Shown one piece after another: positions 19,044 through 25,284 of a stretch of DNA of 25,284 nucleotides; the stretch's first letter is position 1; each line of letters starts with the position of its first letter. A model generated the notes under the pieces. The model searched no databases. It was not told where the DNA came from and saw only the letters and a list, made by a program, of their open reading frames with translations. The translations under genes and the position numbers were made by a program. This DNA comes from Candidatus Ulvibacter alkanivorans (lineage in GTDB: Bacteria > Bacteroidota > Bacteroidia > Flavobacteriales > Flavobacteriaceae): positions 1-25,284 of the forward strand of contig NZ_QOLC01000022.1 of the NCBI RefSeq assembly GCF_003333325.1, written 5' to 3'.

Positions 19044-19229
19044 TTAATAATATGAAACAAAATAATTTATGACATTAAGGACTACAATGCTGATAATTGA
19101 AATAATAAGCAGAATAAAGATTAATTTCTTTATGCTTGGCTTTGTATGTTTTTCATCTTGATGCAACACTTTAGGTTTCATATTGTAAAGATGACGAATT
19201 TCTTCGATTCGTGAAATACGTGGAAACAC
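19044..19229 (-). CDS. Small single-pass membrane protein of unknown function
   Basis: An open frame of 61 residues from GTG 19229, or 45 residues from ATG 19181. It has a charged N-terminal half (HQDEKHTKPSIKK) and one strongly hydrophobic segment of about 20 residues near the C-terminus (LIFILLIISIISIVVLNVI). Positive charges before the segment suggest that the N-terminus is in the cytoplasm. It begins 29 bp after the response regulator stop on the same strand and could share its transcript. The start is uncertain: residues between the GTG and the ATG (RISRIEEIRHLYN) look protein-like, yet GTG is less usual. I do not recognise a family. Confidence 0.5.
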   Translation of the reverse strand: MFPRISRIEEIRHLYNMKPKVLHQDEKHTKPSIKKLIFILLIISIISIVVLNVINYFVSYY

Positions 19230-19258
19230 GTAAATTCCTACAAGATGGAATTGCAGAA

Positions 19259-19891
19259 TTATAATAATTTATCGTGATGTGCTTTCGCCCATATCAATAA
19301 ACTATTTGTTTTCGGTTCTAAGTTTAACTTTGTAATAATATTACTTCGATGCTTCTCTACGGTACGGTAAGAAATAAATAAGAGCGAAGCGATCTCCTTA
19401 TTGGTCTTATCTTTTGCGATAAGTTTAAGTATTTTCTTTTCTGAAGGAGTTAGCGAATTCAACGAGTTGTCGTCAAGAAATTGTACCCCTAGATTTTCTT
19501 TGATCTTCGGACTAAAATACGGGACGCCCTTACTAACAGTGTTGATGCAATTTTCAATTTCTTCGAGTGCAAATTCTTTTAAGATGTAGCCAAAGATATT
19601 AAGGTCCTGCGCTTGTTGATAAAGCTCTTTCTCCTTGTGTAAGGTAATTAGTACGATCTTGGTGTCTAAACAATTGGTCTTACACTTTTTAGCGATTTCC
19701 AATCCGGACATATACGGCATTTGTATGTCTAGTATGGCAATATCGGGGTTTAATTTAGCTATTGCGTTATAGGCTTCACGACCATTGCTCGAACTCTCTA
19801 TAATATTGTAACCCTTCTCTAGAAGGAAGTCATTTAGACCTTTTAAGAGCAGCGGATGATCGTCGGCTATGATGATAGATTGACACTTCAT
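19259..19891 (-). CDS. LuxR/NarL-type response regulator
   Basis: A 210-residue two-component response regulator. The receiver domain (about 1-120) has the acidic pair D10-D11 in IIIADDHPLLL and the phosphoacceptor D55 in IAILDIQMPYMSG. The LuxR-type helix-turn-helix covers about 145-205, with LTPSEKKILKLIAKDKTNKE and SYRTVEKHRSNIITKLNL. It probably binds DNA as a dimer after phosphorylation by the histidine kinase encoded just upstream, whose TGA overlaps its ATG in the ATGA arrangement, so production of the two is coupled. Target genes cannot be seen; the small membrane protein gene downstream is one possibility. Confidence 0.94.
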   Translation of the reverse strand: MKCQSIIIADDHPLLLKGLNDFLLEKGYNIIESSSNGREAYNAIAKLNPDIAILDIQMPYMSGLEIAKKCKTNCLDTKIVLITLHKEKELYQQAQDLNIFGYILKEFALEEIENCINTVSKGVPYFSPKIKENLGVQFLDDNSLNSLTPSEKKILKLIAKDKTNKEIASLLFISYRTVEKHRSNIITKLNLEPKTNSLLIWAKAHHDKLL

Positions 19892-21897
19892 GAAACAGGA
19901 AATTGAAATTCGATGGTAGTGCCATTATTGATCTTTGATTGAACTTTCATTTGGCCATTAAGGAATTTGGTACGCTCTAAGAGTGTTTTTAGTCCTAACG
20001 ATTTTACATCCTGGTATTTTTCAGAAAAATCAAATCCTATACCATTATCCCTAATGGAAATGGTAATGGAGTCTGCCAATTTTTTTACAGAAACCCTACT
20101 GGCTTCAGCTTTTGCGTGTTTAATGATATTGTTTAGGCTCTCTTGAACAATTCGATAAATATTAACTTCTTGTTCGGGAGTAAACAGGTTGTCTATATTC
20201 TCTATATCTGCGGAAATAAATACGGTTGTATTCTCGTCTATCTTAGTGAGCGTATGCTCGATCGCTTTTGTAATGCCCATTTCTTGAAGTTGAAACGGAT
20301 GAAGGTCTCTCGAGATCGTTCGAACTTCATCAATTGCATTGTCCACCATTTTTTTGGTGCTTTCATCACCGGTCGCTAATACTTTATTTTTTATAAGTAA
20401 TAATTGTTGCCCCAAACTATCATGTAGGTCCTTGGAGATGCGCTTTCGTTCTTCCTCTTGGGATACGATTAGCTCTTGACTAAATCGTTCTTGCCGTATT
20501 TTATTGTACTTTAATTCTTGTCGGTTCCTGTATAAAAGGATGAGTCCAAAGAATAAAATAGTTGCAACACTCGAAAAAGCAACTACCTTTTTAAACGACT
20601 CGTTGTCTTTTTCTAGTAATTGAAGGCTTGACGTTTTTTCTACCAATGCCTTTTCTTTTTTCTCGGTTTCCAACAAGGTTTGGTAATAAGCCAACGAGTT
20701 CACGTTGCTCGAATCGTACAGTGAGTCCTTAATGCGAATGTATTTATCTTTATAATCCAAGCTGCTCTTGTAATCGCCCATTTTCGCATAAATCTCTGAA
20801 AGCAACTGATAACTTTCTAGGTTCTCATCTTCTGAACCTAATCGTTTGGCATTTTCAAGCTTTAATCGTGCATATCTTAAGGCGCCTGTATAGTCGTTGT
20901 TGGCCTTCAAATAATTTGCCTTGGCGCTGGTGTAATTTAAGGTGGCGAACATATCGTTTTTGATACGCTTATAGTTCTCGTCTATACTATCGATGTATTT
21001 TTCGGCTAAGTCTAATTGGTCATGCGTACTGTAGTATTCTGCAAACTTCGATTGTATCGCTAATAGCGTGGTTGTATCTCGAAGGCTGTCTGAATAGGAT
21101 TTTCTTGCTTTTATAAGTGACTCCAATTGAGAAACAGGGTCCCCCATTTTTTTAAAATCCAACGACTGATTGTAATACTCGGTGGCGAGATACTGAGTAA
21201 GTCCAAGTTCTATTAATTTCTCGATCAATTCGTCTCTTTCCTCTTTTGCCTTTTCGTAGAAACCATTCATTCCGTACATGATAATATTGCCTTGCTGGGC
21301 ATGTAGCATGTACTCGTAATCTTGTAGATCTTCGAAATAGCGATAGGCCGTATCAAAATCTTCGGTAGCTTTTACGAACGAGCCTAAGGTGGAGTTCGCT
21401 TGGCCTCTAAACATATACGCATCGGCGATATAAACGGAGTCTGTTTCAGCAAAATTCTCAATTGCCAGTGTATAATCTTCAATAGCTTCTTCTAGATCGA
21501 CTCTAAAATGAGCCCCACCGCGCTTTAAGAAGAGCCCGCCAATTAAAAAACTATCCTTGATTTTGTACTTGTGTGCTAATACGCCATTAATGAGCGCAAT
21601 AGCTTTCCCCGGATCGTTCTTTTTCGATGTAAGGGTGTACTGCACGTTCATAGCTTTCTTTGCAGCCCATTCTATACTGTCTATCGCTTTCGCTAGATCG
21701 ATATAACGTATGCTGTAATCAATAAATACGTCGTCATCTCTCATATAAGATTTTGAAAGAACAGAGTCCATCGCCACTAATTTGGCCGTCATATTAGTTT
21801 CCTTTTCAGCCAATTGCTTGTAATGGTCAATATCCTGACCGTACCCAATTATAGGGTATAGCAAGCATACGGTAATAAGAACCAATAGTGTTTTCAA
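19888..21897 (-). CDS. TPR-containing sensor histidine kinase (HisKA_3 type)
   Basis: A 669-residue sensor kinase. A signal peptide (residues 1-20, ending IGYGQ) exports a helical tetratricopeptide-like sensor region (about 25-400) to the periplasm. A coiled coil (about 405-435), one membrane segment (about 438-456) and the cytoplasmic kinase follow. The dimerisation and phosphoacceptor helix has RISKDLHDSLGQQ with H492. The ATPase domain has IVQESLNNIIKHAKAEASRV (N box), DNGIGFD and LGLKTLLERTK. This is the NarL-system kinase type, matching the downstream regulator, with which it overlaps by four bases. The start codon is TTG (21897-21895), chosen because the signal peptide follows at once and no ATG lies in frame nearby. 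The ligand is unknown. Confidence 0.93.
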   Translation of the reverse strand: MKTLLVLITVCLLYPIIGYGQDIDHYKQLAEKETNMTAKLVAMDSVLSKSYMRDDDVFIDYSIRYIDLAKAIDSIEWAAKKAMNVQYTLTSKKNDPGKAIALINGVLAHKYKIKDSFLIGGLFLKRGGAHFRVDLEEAIEDYTLAIENFAETDSVYIADAYMFRGQANSTLGSFVKATEDFDTAYRYFEDLQDYEYMLHAQQGNIIMYGMNGFYEKAKEERDELIEKLIELGLTQYLATEYYNQSLDFKKMGDPVSQLESLIKARKSYSDSLRDTTTLLAIQSKFAEYYSTHDQLDLAEKYIDSIDENYKRIKNDMFATLNYTSAKANYLKANNDYTGALRYARLKLENAKRLGSEDENLESYQLLSEIYAKMGDYKSSLDYKDKYIRIKDSLYDSSNVNSLAYYQTLLETEKKEKALVEKTSSLQLLEKDNESFKKVVAFSSVATILFFGLILLYRNRQELKYNKIRQERFSQELIVSQEEERKRISKDLHDSLGQQLLLIKNKVLATGDESTKKMVDNAIDEVRTISRDLHPFQLQEMGITKAIEHTLTKIDENTTVFISADIENIDNLFTPEQEVNIYRIVQESLNNIIKHAKAEASRVSVKKLADSITISIRDNGIGFDFSEKYQDVKSLGLKTLLERTKFLNGQMKVQSKINNGTTIEFQFPVS

Positions 21898-21954
21898 TGG
21901 ATGTTAGGTTTGTAAGGGAGAATTTAAAGTTACTAAAATTTTTGTAACAGCCAC

Positions 21955-22392
21955 TTATTTAACATATAAACAATTACGACCATAATCAATCACGGCTCGA
22001 ACGTGTTTTAAGAAATCAGCTCCAATTATTCCATGAACTGCACTTTCTTCAGCTTGTCGTAGGGCTTCATTGACGTGTGAAAGATCGAAAAGAATGAAAT
22101 CCATGTTTTTTGTACGCCAACCGCCTATGGAAACTATGTTCTTTCTGGCGATCTTGGTTTCCATATTGACCGCACCGGCACCTGCTGCCTTGATTTCACT
22201 TTCTTCACTCTTCAGAATAAAATAGGAAATACAATCGAAGCCAATACAGCTGGTAGAAGCACCGGTGTCCAAAATAAAGTTGCCGGGCTTGCCATTTATT
22301 TTTGCTGAAAGTTTATAGTGGCCTGTAGCGAGTTTTTTTAACGGAATGCGATGAAAGTCTTTTGCTTCCAGAAAATTTCGAAGTTGTGTCAC
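21955..22392 (-). CDS. Retropepsin-like aspartic protease domain protein
   Basis: A 145-residue single-domain protein with the clan AA active-site motif FILDTGASTSCI (D42, T43, G44). A second family signature, GIIGADFLKH, lies near residue 122. One domain supplies one catalytic Asp, so it should work as a homodimer. No signal peptide is visible, so it is probably cytoplasmic unless the start is misplaced. The start is a GTG at 22392; no ATG lies in frame before residue 75, too late for the motif. The gene is 57 bp upstream of the histidine kinase on the same strand and divergent from tatD with a 32-bp gap. Substrates of such small bacterial proteins are mostly unknown. Confidence 0.85.
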   Translation of the reverse strand: MTQLRNFLEAKDFHRIPLKKLATGHYKLSAKINGKPGNFILDTGASTSCIGFDCISYFILKSEESEIKAAGAGAVNMETKIARKNIVSIGGWRTKNMDFILFDLSHVNEALRQAEESAVHGIIGADFLKHVRAVIDYGRNCLYVK

Positions 22393-22401
22393 GTTTTTTT
22401 G

Positions 22402-22409
22402 TAAAGATA
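22402..22409 (-). promoter_or_regulatory. Possible -7 box for the retropepsin-like gene
   Basis: The minus strand reads TATCTTTA, one mismatch from TAnnTTTG, ending 9 bp before the GTG start. No convincing TTG was found at the right distance upstream, so this is tentative. Confidence 0.3.
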
Positions 22410-22411
22410 GG

Positions 22412-22419
22412 TAACTTTG
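22412..22419 (+). promoter_or_regulatory. -7 box of the tatD-ansA promoter
   Basis: TAACTTTG matches TAnnTTTG exactly and ends 5 bp before the tatD ATG. Transcription would begin at or next to the start codon, suggesting a leaderless or nearly leaderless mRNA. The nearest TTG upstream (22384-22386) is 25 bp away, longer than usual. Confidence 0.45.
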
Positions 22420-22424
22420 TACGA

Positions 22425-23189
22425 ATGTTGACCGATACCCATACCCACTTATATAGTGATGCTTTTGAAGCCGATAGAACCGAGATGATTCAGCGGGCCA
22501 TGGCAGAGGGGGTAAATCGTTTTTTTATTCCAGCGATCGATTCTGAAACTACCGAAGACATGTATGCCCTTGAAGCTACTTTTCCCGAGCACATGTTCTT
22601 AATGATGGGGCTGCATCCCACTTCAGTAAAGGAAAATTATGAAGCCGAACTCCGGCATGTCACCACTCAATTAGAAAAACGAACATTTTATGCGATTGGA
22701 GAAATTGGTATCGATCTGTATTGGGATCGATCTACTTTATCGATTCAGAAAAAAGCATTAAAGCAACAGATCCAATTAGCCAAAAAGCACAAGCTACCAA
22801 TAGTGATACATTGTAGAGATGCTTTCGATGAGATTTTTGAAGTGTTGGAGACTGAAAAGGATGAGAATCTCTTCGGAATATTTCACTGCTTCACCGGCAC
22901 CTTAGCGCAAGCAGAAAGAGCCATTTCGTTTAATATGAAATTAGGTATTGGGGGTGTAGTAACCTTTAAAAATGGAAAGATCGATACATTTTTGCATCAA
23001 ATACCGCTGAAGCATATTGTATTGGAGACCGATTCGCCGTATCTTTCACCGGTTCCTTATCGCGGGAAGCGAAATGAGAGTAGCTACTTATCCTTGATCT
23101 GTAAAAAAGTGGCGGAGATCTATGGCGTTTCCGAAGAAGAAGTGGCTCGAACAACTACCAAAAACTCTAAAGATACATTCGGAATCTAA
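22425..23189 (+). CDS. tatD: TatD-family metal-dependent DNase
   Basis: A 254-residue TIM-barrel hydrolase of the TatD family, known as a metal-dependent 3'-5' exonuclease acting in DNA repair and turnover. Metal ligands lie in the expected places: HTH in MLTDTHTHLY, Glu in IGEIGIDLYWD, His in PIVIHCRDAF, His in GIFHCFTG, and Asp in LETDSPYLSP. I start it at ATG 22425, because the family begins just before the DxHxH motif; an upstream codon at 22362 would run into the divergent protease gene. Its TAA shares one base with the ansA ATG, so the two are translationally coupled. Confidence 0.94.
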   Translation: MLTDTHTHLYSDAFEADRTEMIQRAMAEGVNRFFIPAIDSETTEDMYALEATFPEHMFLMMGLHPTSVKENYEAELRHVTTQLEKRTFYAIGEIGIDLYWDRSTLSIQKKALKQQIQLAKKHKLPIVIHCRDAFDEIFEVLETEKDENLFGIFHCFTGTLAQAERAISFNMKLGIGGVVTFKNGKIDTFLHQIPLKHIVLETDSPYLSPVPYRGKRNESSYLSLICKKVAEIYGVSEEEVARTTTKNSKDTFGI

Positions 23190-24220
23190 TGGCGCAACTA
23201 AAACCAAATATATTATTGATCTATACCGGTGGGACCATTGGTATGATCAAGGATTTTGAAACGGGCGCCTTACGCAACTTTAACTTTAATGACCTTTTAA
23301 AACACATACCCGAACTCAAGTTATTAGACTGCGAAATAGACACCACCAGTTTTGAGACGCCCATAGATAGCTCAAATATGAATCCAATATATTGGGCAGA
23401 TCTTGTTACCATTATTGAAGACGCGTACGATAATTTTGATGGCTTTGTGGTATTACATGGAAGCGATACGATGTCTTATACTGCTTCGGCTTTAAGCTTT
23501 ATGCTAGAGAATTTAAGCAAGCCGGTGGTATTTACCGGTTCACAACTACCCATTGGAGATTTGCGCACCGATGCCAAAGAGAATTTAATTACTTCCATAC
23601 AAATTGCGGCACTTCGTGAAAAAGGGCAACCAAAAATTAGTGAAGTTTGTTTGTACTTCGAGTATAAGCTTTATCGGGCCAATAGGACCACTAAGATAAA
23701 TGCCGAGCATTTTGAAGCTTTTGCCTCTTTAAATTACCCTGCATTGGCCGAAAGTGGTGTACACCTTTCGGTTAACGACGAAGCACTTTATAAACCTAAT
23801 CGGCGAAAAAAGTTAAAAGTGCATAAACGCATGGAGTCTGAAATAATGTTGGTAAAAATGTTTCCCGGTATTTGTGAGACCACATTGGAGCATATTTTTT
23901 CTTACGACGGACTAAAGGGTGTGGTGTTAGAAACATACGGAAGCGGTAATTTAACCAACGAGAATTGGTTTATAGATCTCCTTAAAAAATTGATCAAAAA
24001 AGGAGTGCCGGTAATTAATGTAACGCAGTGTTCTGGAGGTGGGGTGAATATGGGGTTATATGAAACAAGTACCCAGCTTAAACGAATTGGCGTAATCTCT
24101 GGAAAGGACTGTACTACCGAAGCCGCCTTAGCCAAGTTAATGTATTTGCTTGGACAACAAATTTCGACGAGTAGCTTTAAGACGATTTTTGAAACTTCAC
24201 TAAGAGGTGAAATGCAATAA
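23189..24220 (+). CDS. ansA: Type I (cytoplasmic) L-asparaginase
   Basis: A 343-residue enzyme that hydrolyses L-asparagine to aspartate and ammonia. There is no signal peptide, as in the cytoplasmic type I. The first catalytic motif is YTGGTIGM (T13). The second is LHGSDTM (S92, D93), with Ser where E. coli enzymes have Thr (HGTDTM). The catalytic Lys is K169 in ANRTTK. The C-terminal domain has VTQCSGGGVNMG, keeping the Cys that in E. coli AnsA lies in the allosteric asparagine site, so allosteric control is possible. The ATG overlaps the tatD stop by one base; the pair forms an operon that ends before tRNA-Ser without a clear terminator. Confidence 0.94.
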   Translation: MAQLKPNILLIYTGGTIGMIKDFETGALRNFNFNDLLKHIPELKLLDCEIDTTSFETPIDSSNMNPIYWADLVTIIEDAYDNFDGFVVLHGSDTMSYTASALSFMLENLSKPVVFTGSQLPIGDLRTDAKENLITSIQIAALREKGQPKISEVCLYFEYKLYRANRTTKINAEHFEAFASLNYPALAESGVHLSVNDEALYKPNRRKKLKVHKRMESEIMLVKMFPGICETTLEHIFSYDGLKGVVLETYGSGNLTNENWFIDLLKKLIKKGVPVINVTQCSGGGVNMGLYETSTQLKRIGVISGKDCTTEAALAKLMYLLGQQISTSSFKTIFETSLRGEMQ

Positions 24221-24291
24221 TTTTAAGAGCTAAAAGTTTTATAACAGTATATTTTTTTGTTATTTGCCGCTCCTTATTATAAGGTATATCT

Positions 24292-24379
24292 AGAGAGGTG
24301 GCCGAGTGGTCGAAGGCGCACGCCTGGAAAGTGTGTATACGCCAAAAGCGTATCGAGGGTTCGAATCCCTTCCTCTCTG
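24292..24379 (+). tRNA. tRNA-Ser (anticodon GGA)
   Basis: An 88-nt class II tRNA. The acceptor stem AGAGAGG (24292-24298) pairs with CCTCTCT (24372-24378), with G24379 as discriminator. The anticodon loop CTGGAAA (24324-24330) gives anticodon GGA at 24326-24328, for serine codons UCC and UCU. A long variable arm (ATACGC, loop CAAAA, GCGTAT) is typical of tRNA-Ser. The T arm has GGTTCGAATCC. CCA is not encoded and must be added by the CCA-adding enzyme. Confidence 0.96.
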
Positions 24380-24398
24380 CGAATGAAGTTATAAACGA

Positions 24399-24432
24399 AA
24401 AAATTTGTCAAAGCTTGCTTTAGCAAATTTTT
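24399..24432. terminator. Hairpin terminator after tRNA-Ser
   Basis: AAAAATTTG (24399-24407) pairs with CAAATTTTT (24424-24432). Inside, after one wobble pair and one mismatch, AAAG pairs with CTTT around a CTTG loop. The long stem ends in a run of five T on both strands, so it could stop transcription from the tRNA and from the right. Confidence 0.65.
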
Positions 24433-24447
24433 GAGTGCGTAACTTCT

Positions 24448-24901
24448 AGATGCGCAGCATCTACGTTCATTGCCAGCACCCCCATTTGGGATCAGCGCAG
24501 CTAATCCAGTATGGTAAGTGTACCAGTCTAATTTGAATTGGCAGCACAGATGCGCAGCATCTACGTTCATTGCCAGCACCCCCATTTGGGATCAGCGCAG
24601 CTAATCCAGTATAGTAAGTGTGTACCGGTCTAGTTTGAATTGGCAGCACAGATGCGCAGCATCTACGTTCATTGCCAGCACCCCCATTTGGGATCAGCGC
24701 AGCTAATCCAGTATGGTAAGTGTGTACCAGTCTAATTTGAATTGGCAGCACAGATGCGCAGCATCTACGTTCATTGCCAGCACCTCCATTTGGGATCAGC
24801 TCAGCTAATCCAGAATGGTAAGTACGTACCGGTCTAGTTTGAATTGGCAGGACAGATGCGCAGCATCTACGTTCATTGCTGCATATTCTATTTGGGGTCA
24901 T
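24448..24901. repeat. Tandem array of a 100-102 bp hairpin-rich unit, about 4.3 copies
   Basis: Units begin with AGATGCGCAGCATCT at 24448, 24548, 24650, 24752 and 24854. The lengths are 100, 102, 102 and 102 bp; the fifth copy matches only for its first ~27 bp and then decays. Each full unit holds the hairpin AGATGC-GCA-GCATCT, a second hairpin GGATCAGC-GCA-GCTAATCC (one mismatch; loop TCA in copy 4) and GGTA...TACC. Each unit also has ATTGCCAGCAC near the front and ATTGGCAGCAC at the end, whose TGCCA and TGGCA parts are complementary. Copy 1 lacks a TG dinucleotide. No flanking target duplication or transposase is visible. Open frames through the array arise because 102 is divisible by three, and are probably not genes. 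Confidence 0.93.
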
Positions 24902-25284
24902 CTAGAAGCTTGTTCCTTTGGGAAATTGTTCGGACTACTAATATTGGGTAGTGTTCAAGTTCATTTCAAAAAATTAAAGGGTATGTATCTTTTAAATTAC
25001 ACAATACATTGGGATAAATTGAGCAGCGCACAACCGGATCGTATTTGCTGAATTTAACCGCAAGCTATTTGAACAAATGGCCCGATACAGTCGCTTGCAT
25101 TTTATTTGACAAACGACTTAAAAAGCGGATGAAATCGCAACGCTAAGTTGTGAAAATAAGAATATCATAAGCTAATGCTCTTTAATTGTAGTAATTACAG
25201 TGTATACGCTAATTATTATTGTAGATTAACTAAATAATTTTATATCTTTAAACCTTTAACTAAAAACAAAATTTAAGTCGATAG
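24902..25284. other. Gene-free stretch at the right end of the window
   Basis: No supported gene was found in these 383 bp on either strand. An open frame of 42 codons (25018-25143, stop at 25144-25146) has no start codon and no recognised similarity. It might be a decayed gene end or chance. The last 70 bp are very A/T-rich, as upstream regions are in this organism, and include a possible promoter pointing right. Confidence 0.5.
25219..25250 (+). promoter_or_regulatory. Possible promoter for a gene beyond the window
   Basis: TTG (25219-25221), a 21-bp spacer and TATCTTTA (25243-25250) resemble the Bacteroidetes consensus, with one mismatch at the last base. The A/T-rich surroundings raise the chance of a random match; the gene it would serve lies outside the window. 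Confidence 0.35.

Noticed and set aside
24277..24585. A 102-codon minus-strand open frame ending in REEGIRTLDTLLAYTHFPGV and RLRPLGHLS
   Set aside because: Most of its end is the antisense of the tRNA-Ser gene and the rest is repeat unit. Such frames are translation artefacts of tRNA genes.
24292..24901. Integration of a mobile element at tRNA-Ser
   Set aside because: No duplicate of the tRNA 3' end appears further right, and there is no integrase or phage gene in the window.
24448..24901. CRISPR array
   Set aside because: The whole ~102-bp unit repeats, with no unique spacers between short repeats, and no cas genes are present.
24815..25051. A 78-codon plus-strand open frame starting in the last full repeat
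   Set aside because: It begins inside the repeat array, crosses into unrelated sequence and has no recognisable protein features.

Overview
The window comes from a chromosome of a member of the phylum Bacteroidetes, most likely a flavobacterium. The evidence is a SusC/SusD outer-membrane uptake pair, promoters of the Bacteroidetes type (TTTG, about 19-21 bp, then TAnnTTTG), A/T-rich gene starts without clear Shine-Dalgarno sequences, and a tRNA gene without an encoded CCA end. Most of it is ordinary, well-preserved chromosomal sequence; no insertion sequence, prophage or CRISPR array is visible.

Layout from left to right. A small membrane protein and aspartyl-tRNA synthetase (aspS) lie on the minus strand, with a textbook promoter in front of aspS. 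Divergent from aspS is a SusC/SusD pair (2341-6626) with no degradative enzymes beside it, ended by a strong terminator. Converging on it is a four-gene tripartite drug or metabolite efflux operon on the minus strand: a TetR-type repressor, a TolC-like outer-membrane channel, a lipoprotein adaptor and an RND pump (6712-13379). Its promoter carries a perfect 7+7 bp inverted repeat, a good operator candidate. Next on the plus strand are a trans-polyprenyl diphosphate synthase, a 347-bp gap, and the sucA-sucB genes for the E1 and E2 subunits of the 2-oxoglutarate dehydrogenase complex, closed by a terminator.

The right part has a small membrane protein and a two-component system on the minus strand (LuxR-type regulator and TPR-containing histidine kinase, overlapping ATGA), with a retropepsin-like protease gene upstream of them. 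Back to back with the protease gene, only 32 bp away, are tatD and a type I asparaginase (ansA) on the plus strand, overlapping by one base. Then come tRNA-Ser(GGA), a hairpin terminator and a tandem array of about 4.3 copies of a 100-102 bp unit built of small GCA-loop hairpins. The last ~380 bp hold no gene I can support, apart from a possible promoter pointing out of the window.

The least explained parts are the tandem array next to tRNA-Ser, with its ABAB higher-order pattern, the face-to-face promoter arrangement between the protease gene and tatD, and the candidate TetR operator. I see no convincing evidence of a wholly new multi-gene system.
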